From Physcomitrium patens (Eukaryota; Streptophyta; Bryopsida; Funariales; Funariaceae): a stretch of DNA of 64,000 nt. Shown here in pieces: positions 12,499 through 22,487 of the stretch. A program made the translations under genes and the position numbers. The DNA is taken from contig NC_037269.1 of NCBI RefSeq assembly GCF_000002425.4, forward strand, positions 5,264,784 through 5,328,783, given 5' to 3'. The notes beneath the pieces are model-generated. The model was given only the letters and a program-made list of their open reading frames with translations, was not told the origin of the DNA and did no database searches. How positions within the stretch are numbered: the first letter of the stretch is position 1; each line of letters starts with the position of its first letter.

Positions 12499-13689
12499 TG
12501 CCTTTCTTGCTTTTCTACAAAAACAATTAGTTGTATAAACTTCCCGAAATAAAAAAAATTAATCTTTGAAGGCGGTAGTAAATTACCTAGATTTCAACGT
12601 GAGCACAAGTATTTAAAAATGACATTTAAGTTCTAAAACAATCCTTCTAAAATAAAAGTTAAAATCCTAAAGTCTAAGTCAAAGTTATTATTTTTTGCAA
12701 ACTAAAAATTTACAAAAAAAGTTATTTATACCATTGGAATCATAAATAACTAAATAAGAGGAAGAAGAGAGGTAGGTTAAGTAAAAAGTAAAAAACAAAG
12801 GATTCAAAAAATTTAGCACATTTATATAACCTAAATCTTGAACTTTAAATCCTAACTTCTAAACCTAAATCTATTAGTAGATTTGTAGATCCTTAAATAT
12901 GGAGATAACTCAAAAAAAACTTATAAAATCAAATCTATTAATAAAATCAACTCAAAATTTAAAATGGTCAAATTCTTTATATTCCAAATCTATATATTTT
13001 TACTCCAACAACATATTTAGAATGGATAAGCCCAAAATTGATCCAATAGTATTTTTGAAATTCTAGAAAAAACTTAGTAAAAATAAAATATAAAATTCTA
13101 TATTTCGAATCAATGATATTATATCTTAAAAATTAAAAAATTATAAATAAAATTATTAATAGAATTATAATTATAGAAAAAAAATAGATAGAATAAATCA
13201 AGTTTAAATTAAAAAATAAGCAAGTCAAAAAATTAAGAACATCTATGTAATTTTCAAATATATAATTTAAAATATTTATTTTAGTAATTAAATATAAGTT
13301 ATCATTGTAAAGAGAAATATATTAAAGTATTTAAAGTAGCTATATCCAAGACTGATAAAAATTCTAATTTAATGGCTACTTACTCAACAAATTCTTTGAA
13401 TTTAAAAAATATTTAAAATCCTAATAAATATTTATATTATCAATTAAAATTTATAATCTTAAAATTTTTAAATCTAAAATATTTTATTTTTTATTTTTTA
13501 ATCAAATTTATTAATTATAATGCATTAGTGAAATCCACAATGACTCAAGTCAAAATTATAAAATAAAGTTATAAAAAAATTAGAAATATCTATAAAATCC
13601 ACATATTATTATCTTATTAAGTCTTAATTCTAGATTTCTTATTGACTTGTGAATTTTTTATTTATTAAATTTTAACCTATTTTAAAATA
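11216..13689. other. No gene recognised; three (TA)n microsatellites
   Basis: AT-rich with TA runs at 11423-11451, 11850-11868 and 12474-12498. Lies downstream (minus strand) of the last visible LRR of the broken resistance-type gene, so it may include that gene's 3' end, but I see no readable frame. Confidence 0.4.
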
Positions 13690-14164
13690 TATCTTTTTAA
13701 AATTACATTGACTATTTTATTTGGCAATAATATCAAGCTTAAGTATCCTATTATATTATAAATAATTAAAGATGTTACTTTATTCAATTTATTTGATAAT
13801 GATATCAAATTTTAACACTCTTTTATTCTTAATATAGTCAAAGATGTGAAATTACTGAAGTTATTTGAAAGTAATATCAAACTTAAAAAATTTCTTATAT
13901 CAAAGGTTGTTAAAGATGTGATGTTGCTTAATTCATTTAGCAATGATGTCAAGCTTGATTAGTTATTTATATTGAAGGTAGTTAAAGATGTAAGATAGTT
14001 CAAGTTCTTTGAAAATAATGTCAAGCTTGAGCACTTACTTAAATTAAAGATAGTAAAAAATAAGAGACTAATAAATTCATTTGGCACTAATGTCAAGCTT
14101 GAGTAGTTACTTATATTAAAACTAATTAAAGATAAGATATTGATTAAGTTATGTAATAAAAATA
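13690..14164 (-). pseudogene. LRR array, downstream part, of the PNL-type gene
   Basis: Six repeats with an exact 72-base period (24 codons): the anchor T(A/G)TCAA occurs at 13731, 13803, 13875, 13947, 14019 and 14091. On the minus strand each unit encodes a degenerate leucine-rich repeat of the form SLTSL-NE-GNL-SLTTF-IS. At DNA level the array looks like a minisatellite, but the 3n period and the LRR pattern show coding origin. It stops at 14164, exactly one period (14163) after the last anchor, where retroelement W begins; it resumes at 47978 in register. Missense and stop changes are frequent. Confidence 0.8.
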
Positions 14165-14692
14165 TATCAAGGATATAATTCTTGAAGAAAGAAAATCTTT
14201 AATACACTCTTGTTCCACTAAAAAGAACAAGAAAGTCACTCAAAGATGATATAATACTAAACTAGAATGGCTATTCCTAGAAACAAGAAAACTAGAAAGT
14301 CTTGAAACAAGACTAAAGACTAGAAAGGCATTGACAAGAGTAAAGAATGCTTCATTCTTGCCTCCATATATATTCTTAACTAAGAGATCCGTGGCAATAT
14401 TCTATAGGACTTCTAAAACATGTTGAATTTGCAAGACACGTATCTTAACTTGCAAGGCAAGTTTTTATATGTGTGCCATATAATTAACTTATTTTACAAG
14501 CTATCAATACATGGTTAATTTATTGACCAAGTTTCTAATCTACCGATCAATTATAAATGTATGTAAAATCAAAAAAACATCTAGGAAGCTTTTCTAGAAG
14601 GTATTATAAAATTAATCTATTTTTATTTATTTTTACCTACTTCTACATAAATATATAGATATTTATTAGAGTACATATGTATATCTATGACA
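14165..14692 (-). repeat. W 3' LTR
   Basis: 528 bases; minus-strand start TGTCATAGATA at 14692, end TTGATA (from TTGACA) at 14165. Contains the family TATA region and the TTTACTCTTGTCAATG block at the predicted transcript start. By eye nearly identical to V's 3' LTR (56013-56540), clearly more so than to W's own 5' LTR. The purine tract (GGAAGGAATGATAA in the element's sense) abuts it at 14693-14706. Confidence 0.85.
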
Positions 14693-14699
14693 TTATCAT

Positions 14700-17436
14700 T
14701 CCTTCCAAGGATGAGTTCTACGAGGAGCGGTCATTATATATTGTTAAAATCTAAGATATGGCAAATTATATTTGCCACATATTTTAATTTTTTTTTTCTC
14801 TTCAAAGATGGTTGATAGGTCCCTTTAGCCATTGATGGTGTCCTATATCAAGGTGAAAAGACCACCTTATTATTTGATTGTTGTTGAAGCCTTTGTAGCT
14901 TCTTTTTGAAATAAAATATTTGGAATATTGTTAGGAGTTGTTTCTATCTCTAATAAAATCACCAAATATCAAGAGTCTCTTCCAAGGTCATGATACCAAA
15001 TACATTGTTTCTCACCATTTATTCAAAGAAGGACATGTTGTTTTTGAAGATCTTCATCTCAATTACGTCATCTTGAAGGTTGTCACAATCACAATGTCTC
15101 ATTCTGTAAGTAAGCAAATGAAAGCTCTTGATTTGAATCTATTGGTTATTGGTTCTCCATCTCTTTAATATCACAAATATACATGAGCTACAAAAAATGA
15201 TAGAAGGTAGAATTTTATCTTTCATGGATCTTGTTTCTTTTATAAAAAAAATTTGTTATTCTTCATTTTCATTTTGATAGATATTATTAATGAAAAGCTT
15301 CAATTGTTTTACTATATTTACAAGATTCTTTGTTGGCTCCCATGTGCATTCACTAATATCATATCTATGCCAATGAACAAGATATTTTAACCTATTTCAA
15401 TGCCACCTTAAATCTAAGACTTCTTCCACTTCAAACTTTTGATTATTATCCACTTTTATAGGAGAAAGTGATATTTATCTTCTTCTCAAGGTATTTATTG
15501 TCTTATATGGCTCAAGAAAAGATACGTGAAATAGAAGATGGATCTTCATAGATTCCAATAGATATAATTGATAAGGAATAGGATTGATTTGTTCACTAGT
15601 AAGAAAAGGCCCAAGCCTATGATAATCCAATTTGTCACAAGGACAAGTAGTCTTGATATTATGACAAAGTAACCATATCTTATCATGTACATTAAATTAT
15701 AGTTATTTCTTATAATAGACATTTATATTAATCTTTTATTATTCTTGAGATTCCTTTAAGTATGCCTTCATTGTTTCATGTAGCTTTGTTGAACGATTTG
15801 TCAAATCTTTTACTATAAGATTATCAACTTTTAAAAAGTCAAAAGTATCAAGGTATGGATGATAACCATAATTGGCAAAGAAAGGTGTTTGTTGAATAGA
15901 AGAATGTATCAAATTATTATATGCAAACTTTATCAATGATAAAAGAGTAGTTCAATCATCTTCATGATAGTTGATAGTACACCTTAAGCATTGCTCCAAA
16001 ATTTAATTCACCCAACTATTTTTCTATCAATTTGAGGATGAAAAGAGTTTTTTAAAATCTACATATAAATTGAGTTCTTTTATCCAATATAATATCTTTA
16101 GATAATCTACAATAGTGATAGATGTTGTCAAAAAAAAACTTAGCCATTTTTTCACTTGTGATAGATTTTATAGATGATACAAAATATGCCATCTTTGTAA
16201 AATGATTTGCTATCACAAATATACAATCATACAAATCTAAGACTTAAAGATCTATGATAAAATCCATAGAAACGGAAGACCATGGTACTTCTACAATAGG
16301 TAATAATTGAAGAAGTCCATAAGGTCAATAGTGAGGAGTTTTGGATCTTGAATAAATATCATATGATAGTATAAAGTCCTTGACTGTCTTTCATATTTTA
16401 GACCATCAAAAATCTCTTAATATTAGCTCCAAAGTCTTCTTGTATTCAAAATATTTGGCTGCTGAAAAGTCATGATAAATTTAAAGAATATGTAGTTGTG
16501 CCCCAATTTCTCAAATATATGATCGTCCTTCAAAATATAATAAGTTGTTCTTGAATTTGAACTTAGAAGTATCATGAGACTTAGAAGAATTATTCTTGAT
16601 ATCATTAACAAAAGAATTAAAAGACATACATGATTGAATTTGCTTAATAAAAGTTGAATTAATAGTCAATGTTGATTTTATTACTTGAAGGTGAAAATTC
16701 TTTGGGTTTAAGATAATTATTCTTTGTCAATGAAAAGATACATCTCCTTCTTTTGGTACAAGATAAGAACATTTAGAAAGGGTGTTTAATAAATCTTATT
16801 ATTTTTGGATTGATTAATGAACTTGAAATCAAATCTTGATAAAGACATGCTCCAACAAGCTTGATGATGATTCAAAACATGAGTCAATATGAAGTACTTA
16901 AGATTCTTGTGATTTGTATATATAATAACTAGATTTAAGGTATTTTTTAAATAATGATGTAATTTTGGAAATAAATCCACAATTACAATGAGTTCTTTGT
17001 TGTGGATCTCATAATTAATCTTGGTTATTGAAATTTTTTTGGAAGGAAAAGCTAACAGATGGAATTTGTCATATGCTCCTATTTGTAATAATATTGCATC
17101 TAGACCAAAGTCAGATGCATTTGCTTCTATAGAAAATTCTTCAAAGAAGTCAACACTATATAAGATTGATTCAAATATAAATTCTTTTTTTAAAGTATCA
17201 AATAATGGTTTTATTTTTTTAATCCATTCAAGTTTTTTTTACAAATCAAATATATAAATAGAGCTATAACTTGAAAAAAATTCTTGATGAAGATCCAATA
17301 GTAATTAGCAAAGCCTAAAAAATATTGCATGTTTCTTATTGTTCTTGAAATCTTCTAATCCATGATAGTCTGAATTTTCTTTGCATCCATCATTAGTCTT
17401 TTGTTGGAAATGATATATGCTACAAAGTTAAATTTA
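14700..17436 (-). pseudogene. W pol, 3' part: RT end, RNase H, integrase, chromodomain, 3' region
   Basis: Minus strand, from 17436 down: end of RT (YIISNKRLM region near 17400), thumb/connection, RNase H (about 17000-16780; readable LKYFILTHVLNHHQACWSMS), integrase (about 16620-15690; YDCIFVIANHFTKMAYF and the [20 protein letters not shown] region), then C-terminal segment and chromodomain (about 15500-15290), then the 3' region down to 14700, where an antisense frame is open on the plus strand (14938-15168). Many in-frame stops. Cut at 17436 by insertion of Z; the RT continues on the other side at 37545. Confidence 0.8.
14938..15168 (+). CDS. Antisense open frame in W 3' region (76 residues)
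   Basis: Open from ATG to TAA on the strand opposite to W's genes, between chromodomain and 3' LTR. Homologous frames are open in V (55542-55772, minus), Y (26107-26373, minus) and X (32505-32771, minus). All begin MFLSL/MILPL and share SPNI, HLF and VVTI motifs. No known domain recognised. Known parallel: some plant Ty3/gypsy lineages carry an antisense ORF before the 3' LTR. Expression is unproven. Confidence 0.35.
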   Translation: MFLSLIKSPNIKSLFQGHDTKYIVSHHLFKEGHVVFEDLHLNYVILKVVTITMSHSVSKQMKALDLNLLVIGSPSL

Positions 17437-17441
17437 ATAGT
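17437..17441. other. Target-site duplication of Z (left), ATAGT
   Basis: Five bases directly before Z's 5' LTR; the partner ATAAT is at 37540-37544. In W's RT they correspond to the ACTAC of the HTTQ codons. One G-to-A difference. Confidence 0.75.
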
Positions 17442-17989
17442 TGTCACAAATATATATATTTATTTCAATTGTTATTTATATGAATAGGTAGAATTAGGTA
17501 AATATTAATGAATTTCATAAAGTCTTCTAAAGAAGTTTCCAAAACCTTTATAGATACGATTCTGACTTTAATTGTGTTTATAGGTTAGAAACTTGGCTAA
17601 CAAGTCAATCATATATTAGTAGCTTGTAGAATAAGTTAATTCCGTATAGTAGTTTGTGGAACAAGCTAACTATGTGGCGCACACATGGATAACTTGTCTT
17701 GAAAGTTAAAACATGTCGCTAATAAAATCAACACATATTGAAGGTCCTATAGAATATTGCCACATTGCTTTTAATTAAGAGTATATATAGACGTAAGGGT
17801 GAAGCCTTCTTTAGTACTGTCAATGCCTTTCTAGTCCTTAATCTTGTTTCAAGACTTTTTAATCTTTTTATTTTTAGCAATAGCCATTCTAATTCAATAT
17901 CATATCATCTTTGAGTAACTTTCTAGTTCCTTTCAGTGATATAAGAATGTGTTGAGGATTTTCTTTCTTTGAGATTCATATCCTTGATA
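17442..17989 (+). repeat. Z 5' LTR
   Basis: 548 bases, TGTCACAAATA..TCCTTGATA (TTGACA with C-to-T). Same subtype as Z's 3' LTR (shared AAAGTCTTCTAAAGAAG and CTCCGTAT/TTCCGTAT blocks). The predicted transcript-start block is damaged here (TTTAGTACTGTCAATG). Confidence 0.85.
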
Positions 17990-17991
17990 AT

Positions 17992-18002
17992 TTGACAAGA
18001 GT
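17992..18002 (+). promoter_or_regulatory. Z primer-binding site, self-priming type
   Basis: TTGACAAGAGT two bases after the LTR end. It is the exact reverse complement of the ACTCTTGTCAA block at the predicted mRNA 5' end in the family's LTRs (for example in Z's 3' LTR). No tRNA 3' end complement fits. Confidence 0.6.
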
Positions 18003-18204
18003 ACTAATATATTCTTTTTATCTTATTTTAAAAAAGAATAGATTATTCAACTTCTATTGTTGTATTTTAAAGATTTTAGACTACCCACTTTTAAATAAAA
18101 AATCTGATTTTCTAATATTAATCTTTTTCTTGAAGAAATGGATTATCTCTATTTGTAAAATTTTTTATTAGAGGTTGCGGATTATCCTTGTCTAATTTAA
18201 CTTT

Positions 18205-19195
18205 TTGAAATTGTTTGAATTGTCTATGGAAGGAAAAATTATGGATCCTACTCTCAACAAAAGTGAGAATAGATTTGTAACTAATGCAGATCTTCATGAC
18301 CTTGTTAATACTCTAAGAGTAGAAATCTCACATATTTTCAACGTGAATCATAGAGGTATTATGCCTACGCTTATAGAAAAATCTTCTTGTGTATGATAAG
18401 AAGTTGTGCAATTGAAAGAAGCAAGTAGATTGACTTTATAACTAAATCGAAAGAATTTTGCTTCTATAAGTATGACATGGATAAGAATTAGTATGCTTGA
18501 GAAGTTTGATAGAACAAGATCAAAATTTTGAAGATTTTTGTAACAAATCAAGCTCTATCTTAGATTGCATTTCGTCCAATATCTTGATGGATTTACTCAA
18601 GTCAGATTCATAGGCACACTTCTATTAGAAAGTGCTTTCTTTTGATTTGTACTTTTAATGAAAAAATATTTGTAACTCCTTTATGATTTGAATTCATTCT
18701 TAGAAGTATTTATAACCACATTTGGAGAAAGTGATCAAGAAAGAATAGCAGAGACCAAGCTTTTATCTTTACACCAAGAATTATTGTCAACTACTATATA
18801 TGGTGCTAAATTCCAAAAACTTATTTGTGACATAGATTAGAATGATTTAGCCCTTGTCAATCAATTTTGATATGGGTTAAAGGATATTATTAAAGACTTG
18901 TTATTAACAATGTCAAAGATAAAACCTTTGAAACAATTTATTGCTCAAGCCATTGCATGTGACAAATGATTATTTGAAAGATGTCAAGAACAAAGATATG
19001 ATTGGAGAAGAACAAATCAAATAATGATAGTAGCTCCAAAGTTCTTAAATTTTTTTTTTATCAAAGGTAGAACTAATGCAAATTGATACGATATATTTTA
19101 AATTCCTCATAAAGTAGGAAAAAAATCAACAATATCAAGAGGGCTTATGCTTATATTGTAGAGAAGTTAAATATACTACCCAATATTGTCCAAAG
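18205..19195 (+). pseudogene. Z gag
   Basis: Gag remnant. Readable parts: the N-terminal segment from 18205 (MDPTLNKSENRF..DLHDLVNTLRVEISH), a matrix/capsid-like middle (AIACDK region near 18950), and a zinc knuckle near 19145-19190 (LYCREVKYTTQYCPK: C-x2-C-x4-(H lost to Y)-x4-C). Gag packages the RNA and builds the particle. Frameshifts and stops break it. Adjacent to the protease region at 19186, in another frame. Confidence 0.7.
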
Positions 19196-19952
19196 AAACT
19201 ATATTATTACAAAATGAGAAGCACAATTGCGAAAAAAGACAATGTGTCAGAAAACAAGTTGGTCCACCTACAATAGAGATTTTGCAATTAGAAACATGTG
19301 CAACATCTAGTAAAGGTTCTATTTTTTTCTTTGATCCCTCACCTTGTTTTATCATAGAAATTTGTTTAGAACTAAAAAATCACAAAGTCTTAGTCTTGTT
19401 GGATTCAAGAGCCTCAATACTTTTTATAGATGAAGACTTTGTCAAAAAATAAGATATATTTTTAATTAAAAAAATCAAACTTGTGCATATAGAAATAATA
19501 GATGAACGTTCATTGTCTTTTGGAGATGTTACACATGAAACTATTCATATAGAAGTAGTAACTAGTAGTCACAATAATTTAGTAATATTTAATATGATTA
19601 AATTTATTTTTAATTCAATCATTGTAGAATTATTGTGGTTAAAAAGATGTAATCTTTAGATAGACTAGATCTCTTGTAATATTGATTTCTCCTATAATTT
19701 AGCCCAAGGTCCTCCTAAGCAAATAGAAATCCATAAATCTATTATATCCAAATCCTTGTTAATAGAAGCAAAAGCTTTTATACATGCTACAAATGAAGGG
19801 CTATCTTTTGATATATATTCCATACCTATTGCTGATAGTGAGAAGATATCAAGTGGTATTCCTATCGACCAATCTATAGCCTATTAAAAAATGAGTTGGC
19901 TGCTTTCATAGAATACATTGATAAGAACTTAGCTATAAAATTTATATGCCAT
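19186..19952 (+). pseudogene. Z pol, 5' part: protease and start of RT
   Basis: Protease frame from 19186, with the aspartyl active-site segment VLLDSRASILFIDE (LDSGA in X/Y; Gly changed to Arg by G-to-A). The linker and the N-terminal RT segment follow (LSYKMSWL and then IYAIVVL-type decay to about 19950). Pol stops at a CCATTG where repeat R is inserted; the RT resumes at 34236 with FKSPTEAHVLFVK-type sequence. Confidence 0.7.
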
Positions 19953-20797
19953 TGTCGTATTATAACATGATTATATGGTAAAAGATGATAATATGGATCT
20001 TATTATAGAAGAGCCAATTTAAAAGATAAAGTAAAAAATATGGATAAAAGATAGGTAGGTAGTAAAACTTTTAGTAGTAATGCTGTCTTTTTAGAAAAGT
20101 GACTTCTACTTACTTTGTAGGGCCATAAATAAGGCAAAATAAAGTAGATTGTAAAAATAAATGATATAAACATCTTGAGAAGAAAATTAAGAGTAACTTC
20201 TAGCAAAATTTACTTAAAAAAACTAGATATTGATACTTAAAGAGGGCCGATTATGAACCAGGGTCGAAATTAGACATTGAGGCACAAAACTTTTTCTCAA
20301 AGACGATTCTAGGGCTCTTTTGTAGATCGAAGAATGGAGTTAGAGAAAAAACTTAATAAGGTTTCAATAAGCATTGGTTTTGGATGATTTGGATCTGTAT
20401 TGACTTTGTAAGAGCTTTGCAAAGTCAAGGTTTGTTTCGGATGACTTGGATTTTGTGAAATAAAATAGGGTTTATATTTTGGGTGATTTCAAGAGTTTTA
20501 TAATAGATCTATAGATGAAATTTTGTAGATTAATTGTTATAGTTGTTTTCAATACATGTTATAAATTTGAGTTCAATCTAATGGTTGAATTGAGGGTTTT
20601 GAGGTTTAAGTGAGTCAAGATCTTAGAAAGTAGAATTTTAGGTCTAGTGAGGATTTTCAAAATTTCTTACAATGTACTATTTGGATTGGAGTGAAATTTG
20701 TGTGAGAGGATACAAGACTTATTTTTCTATATGTATGAAAATTTTGAAATCAATCAAATGATGAAAAAGAGAGATATTGGCTCTGGGAGATTGGCAT

Positions 20798-20802
20798 CAA
20801 GG
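20798..20802. other. Target-site duplication of X (left), CAAGG
   Basis: Identical to 33553-33557 on the other side. In the uninterrupted copy b the same place reads GGCATCAAGGTTG once. Confidence 0.9.
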
Positions 20803-21342
20803 TGTCACATACATACTCATATCAGCTAGTAATTACATATACAAGTAGGTAAAAGTAAGTTAATTCTATAGTATTTAATATGGAAGCTTTCTAGAAGCTT
20901 CATAGATGCTGCTTTGACTTCATAGGTGTCTTTAATTGTCTTTTTGGATTAGAAACATCGTCAAAAAGTTGGCCATGTGCCACACATGTTGTTAGCTTGA
21001 AGATCAAGCTAACTATGTGGCCCACATGTAGAAGAACTTGCCTTGTAAGTCAAGGCATGTATCCTACAAAGTCAACACATATTAGAGGTCCTATAGAATG
21101 CGTCACGTAGCTCCTAGTTAGATAGAATATATAGAGACAAGAGTGAAGGCTTCTTCACTCTTGTCAACTCTTTTCTTGCTTCTAGTCTAGTTTCAAGGGT
21201 CTCTAGTTTTCTTGTCTTTTGGCAATAGCCATTCTAGTTTCTCTTTCAATATATATACTTGTTTATATATATTTTGTTATCTCTCTTTGAGTGAAGGCTT
21301 ACTTATTTGAATTATTTTTTCATCGAGTTCTTGTCCTTGACA
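20803..21342 (+). repeat. LTR1 (X 5' LTR)
   Basis: 540 bases, TGTCACATACATAC..CTTGTCCTTGACA, ends forming the inverted repeat TGTCA/TGACA. Contains the promoter region at 21128-21165. Confidence 0.9.
21128..21167 (+). promoter_or_regulatory. LTR promoter: TATA box, start-site hairpin and self-primer
   Basis: TATATA at 21128-21133. About 29 bases after its first base the block ACTCTTGTCAA (21157-21167) begins; it is exactly complementary to the PBS at 21345-21355, so it is the predicted mRNA 5' end. It lies in a perfect 13-base inverted repeat with a 4-base loop (21136-21148 GACAAGAGTGAAG, loop GCTT, 21153-21165 CTTCACTCTTGTC). The same arrangement is kept in LTR2, LTR3 and LTR4. Confidence 0.6.
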
Positions 21343-21344
21343 GA

Positions 21345-21355
21345 TTGACAAGAGT
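21345..21355 (+). promoter_or_regulatory. Primer-binding site, self-priming type
   Basis: TTGACAAGAGT starts two bases after LTR1. Eleven of eleven bases pair with the predicted transcript start in the same LTR; the twelfth is a G-to-A mismatch. This is the arrangement known for Tf1 and the sushi-type elements, in which the folded mRNA 5' end primes reverse transcription. Confidence 0.65.
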
Positions 21356-21572
21356 ATACCGACAATATCAGAGCTTTGTCTAATCTTGATTAAGAGTGGA
21401 TTACCCCTTTTTTTTGATAAGATATAAGCATATTAGAAGTTGCGGATTACCCTCTTCTAAATTGATATTGTCTTTAGTATTTTCTTTGTTCTCAAGTCCT
21501 CTCTTCTAACTGTCTTGAGCAATATTAGACATTTTCTTTCTTATAAGTGTTATCATAGTAAAACTTATTGAA

Positions 21573-22487
21573 ATGAAGAGTGCAATGGCACAAATGTAAG
21601 AACAATTGAGGGAGTTAATGCTTGCGATGCATCAACTCAATTTACCACCACAAGGAGCAATAAGATTGGCAGGAAGTGAAGATATAGAAATGGTTGGAGC
21701 TGCTTCAACATCTGCACCAAACCATGTCCTTTTTCCTATGGTGGAACGCACTTCAAATGTTAGAGAACCAAGAATTGTCCTACCCGAGAAGTTTGATGGT
21801 ACCAGATCTAAGTTTCGAGGATTTATCAATTAATTTCAACTTGTGATTGAACTTCGACCCCAAAGCTATCCAACTCCAAGATTGTAAGTTAGATTCATTA
21901 GTATGCTTCTTTCAGGTTCAGTACTATTGTGGTTTTCTTCTTTTCTTGAATGACGAGATCTAATATTGGATAATCTAGAGACTTTTTTGGTGGAGTTTCG
22001 ATCTATGTATGGAGAATATGATGCAATTCGTGTTACAACCAATGAGATCCGTATTTTATGACAAAACAATCGATCAATTACATTATATGCTTCACAATTT
22101 TGACAACTTGTAACTGATATCAAGTGGGATGATGCTGCACTTATTAGCCAATTTTTCTACGGATTACAATATGAAGTAAAAAAATTAATGCTCAACTTAT
22201 CTGATCCTCAAACATTGAGTCAAGCAATTGACTTTGCTGTGAAGTGCGACAATCGCCTTTTTGAATTTTGATCTGAGAACCATACAAGTGGACCTCAACG
22301 TTACTATAATTCAATGGCAATACCAACACCTCTTCAACACATACATTCGAAAGTAGAGAATATGCAAATTGATGCAGTACGTTTCAAACTTCTTACTGAG
22401 CAAGAAAAGAATCATCATCGTCAAGAAGGATTATGTTTATATTGTGGAGAACCAAAACACACTGCTCAACATTGTCCAAAGAAATGA
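21573..22487 (+). pseudogene. gag (X/Y composite, left copy)
   Basis: 304 codons from ATG 21573 (MKSAMAQM, then an in-frame TAA) to TGA 22485-22487. A coiled/hydrophobic N-terminal part is followed by a capsid-like region (PRIVLPEKFDGTRSKFRGF; FRSMYGEYDAIR; DDAALISQFFYGLQYEV) and a CCHC zinc knuckle CLYCGEPKHTAQHC at 22434-22475 for RNA binding. Interior stops: several, mostly readable as C-to-T or G-to-A (for example CGA to TGA before SEN near 22270). The frame of pol is -1 relative to gag and overlaps its end. The inverted copy (30425-29511) has the same length, 915 bases, so no indels separate them. Confidence 0.85.

Noticed and set aside
13690-14164. Plain 72 bp minisatellite
   Set aside because: Period is a multiple of three, the minus strand encodes LRRs, and NBS and kinase remnants lie upstream on the same strand.
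21362-21371. tRNA-iMet primer-binding site (TATCAGAGC) downstream of LTR1
   Set aside because: It starts about 20 bases after the LTR end, is present only in X/Y, and is absent in Z, V and W, whereas TTGACAAGAGT is next to the LTR in all.
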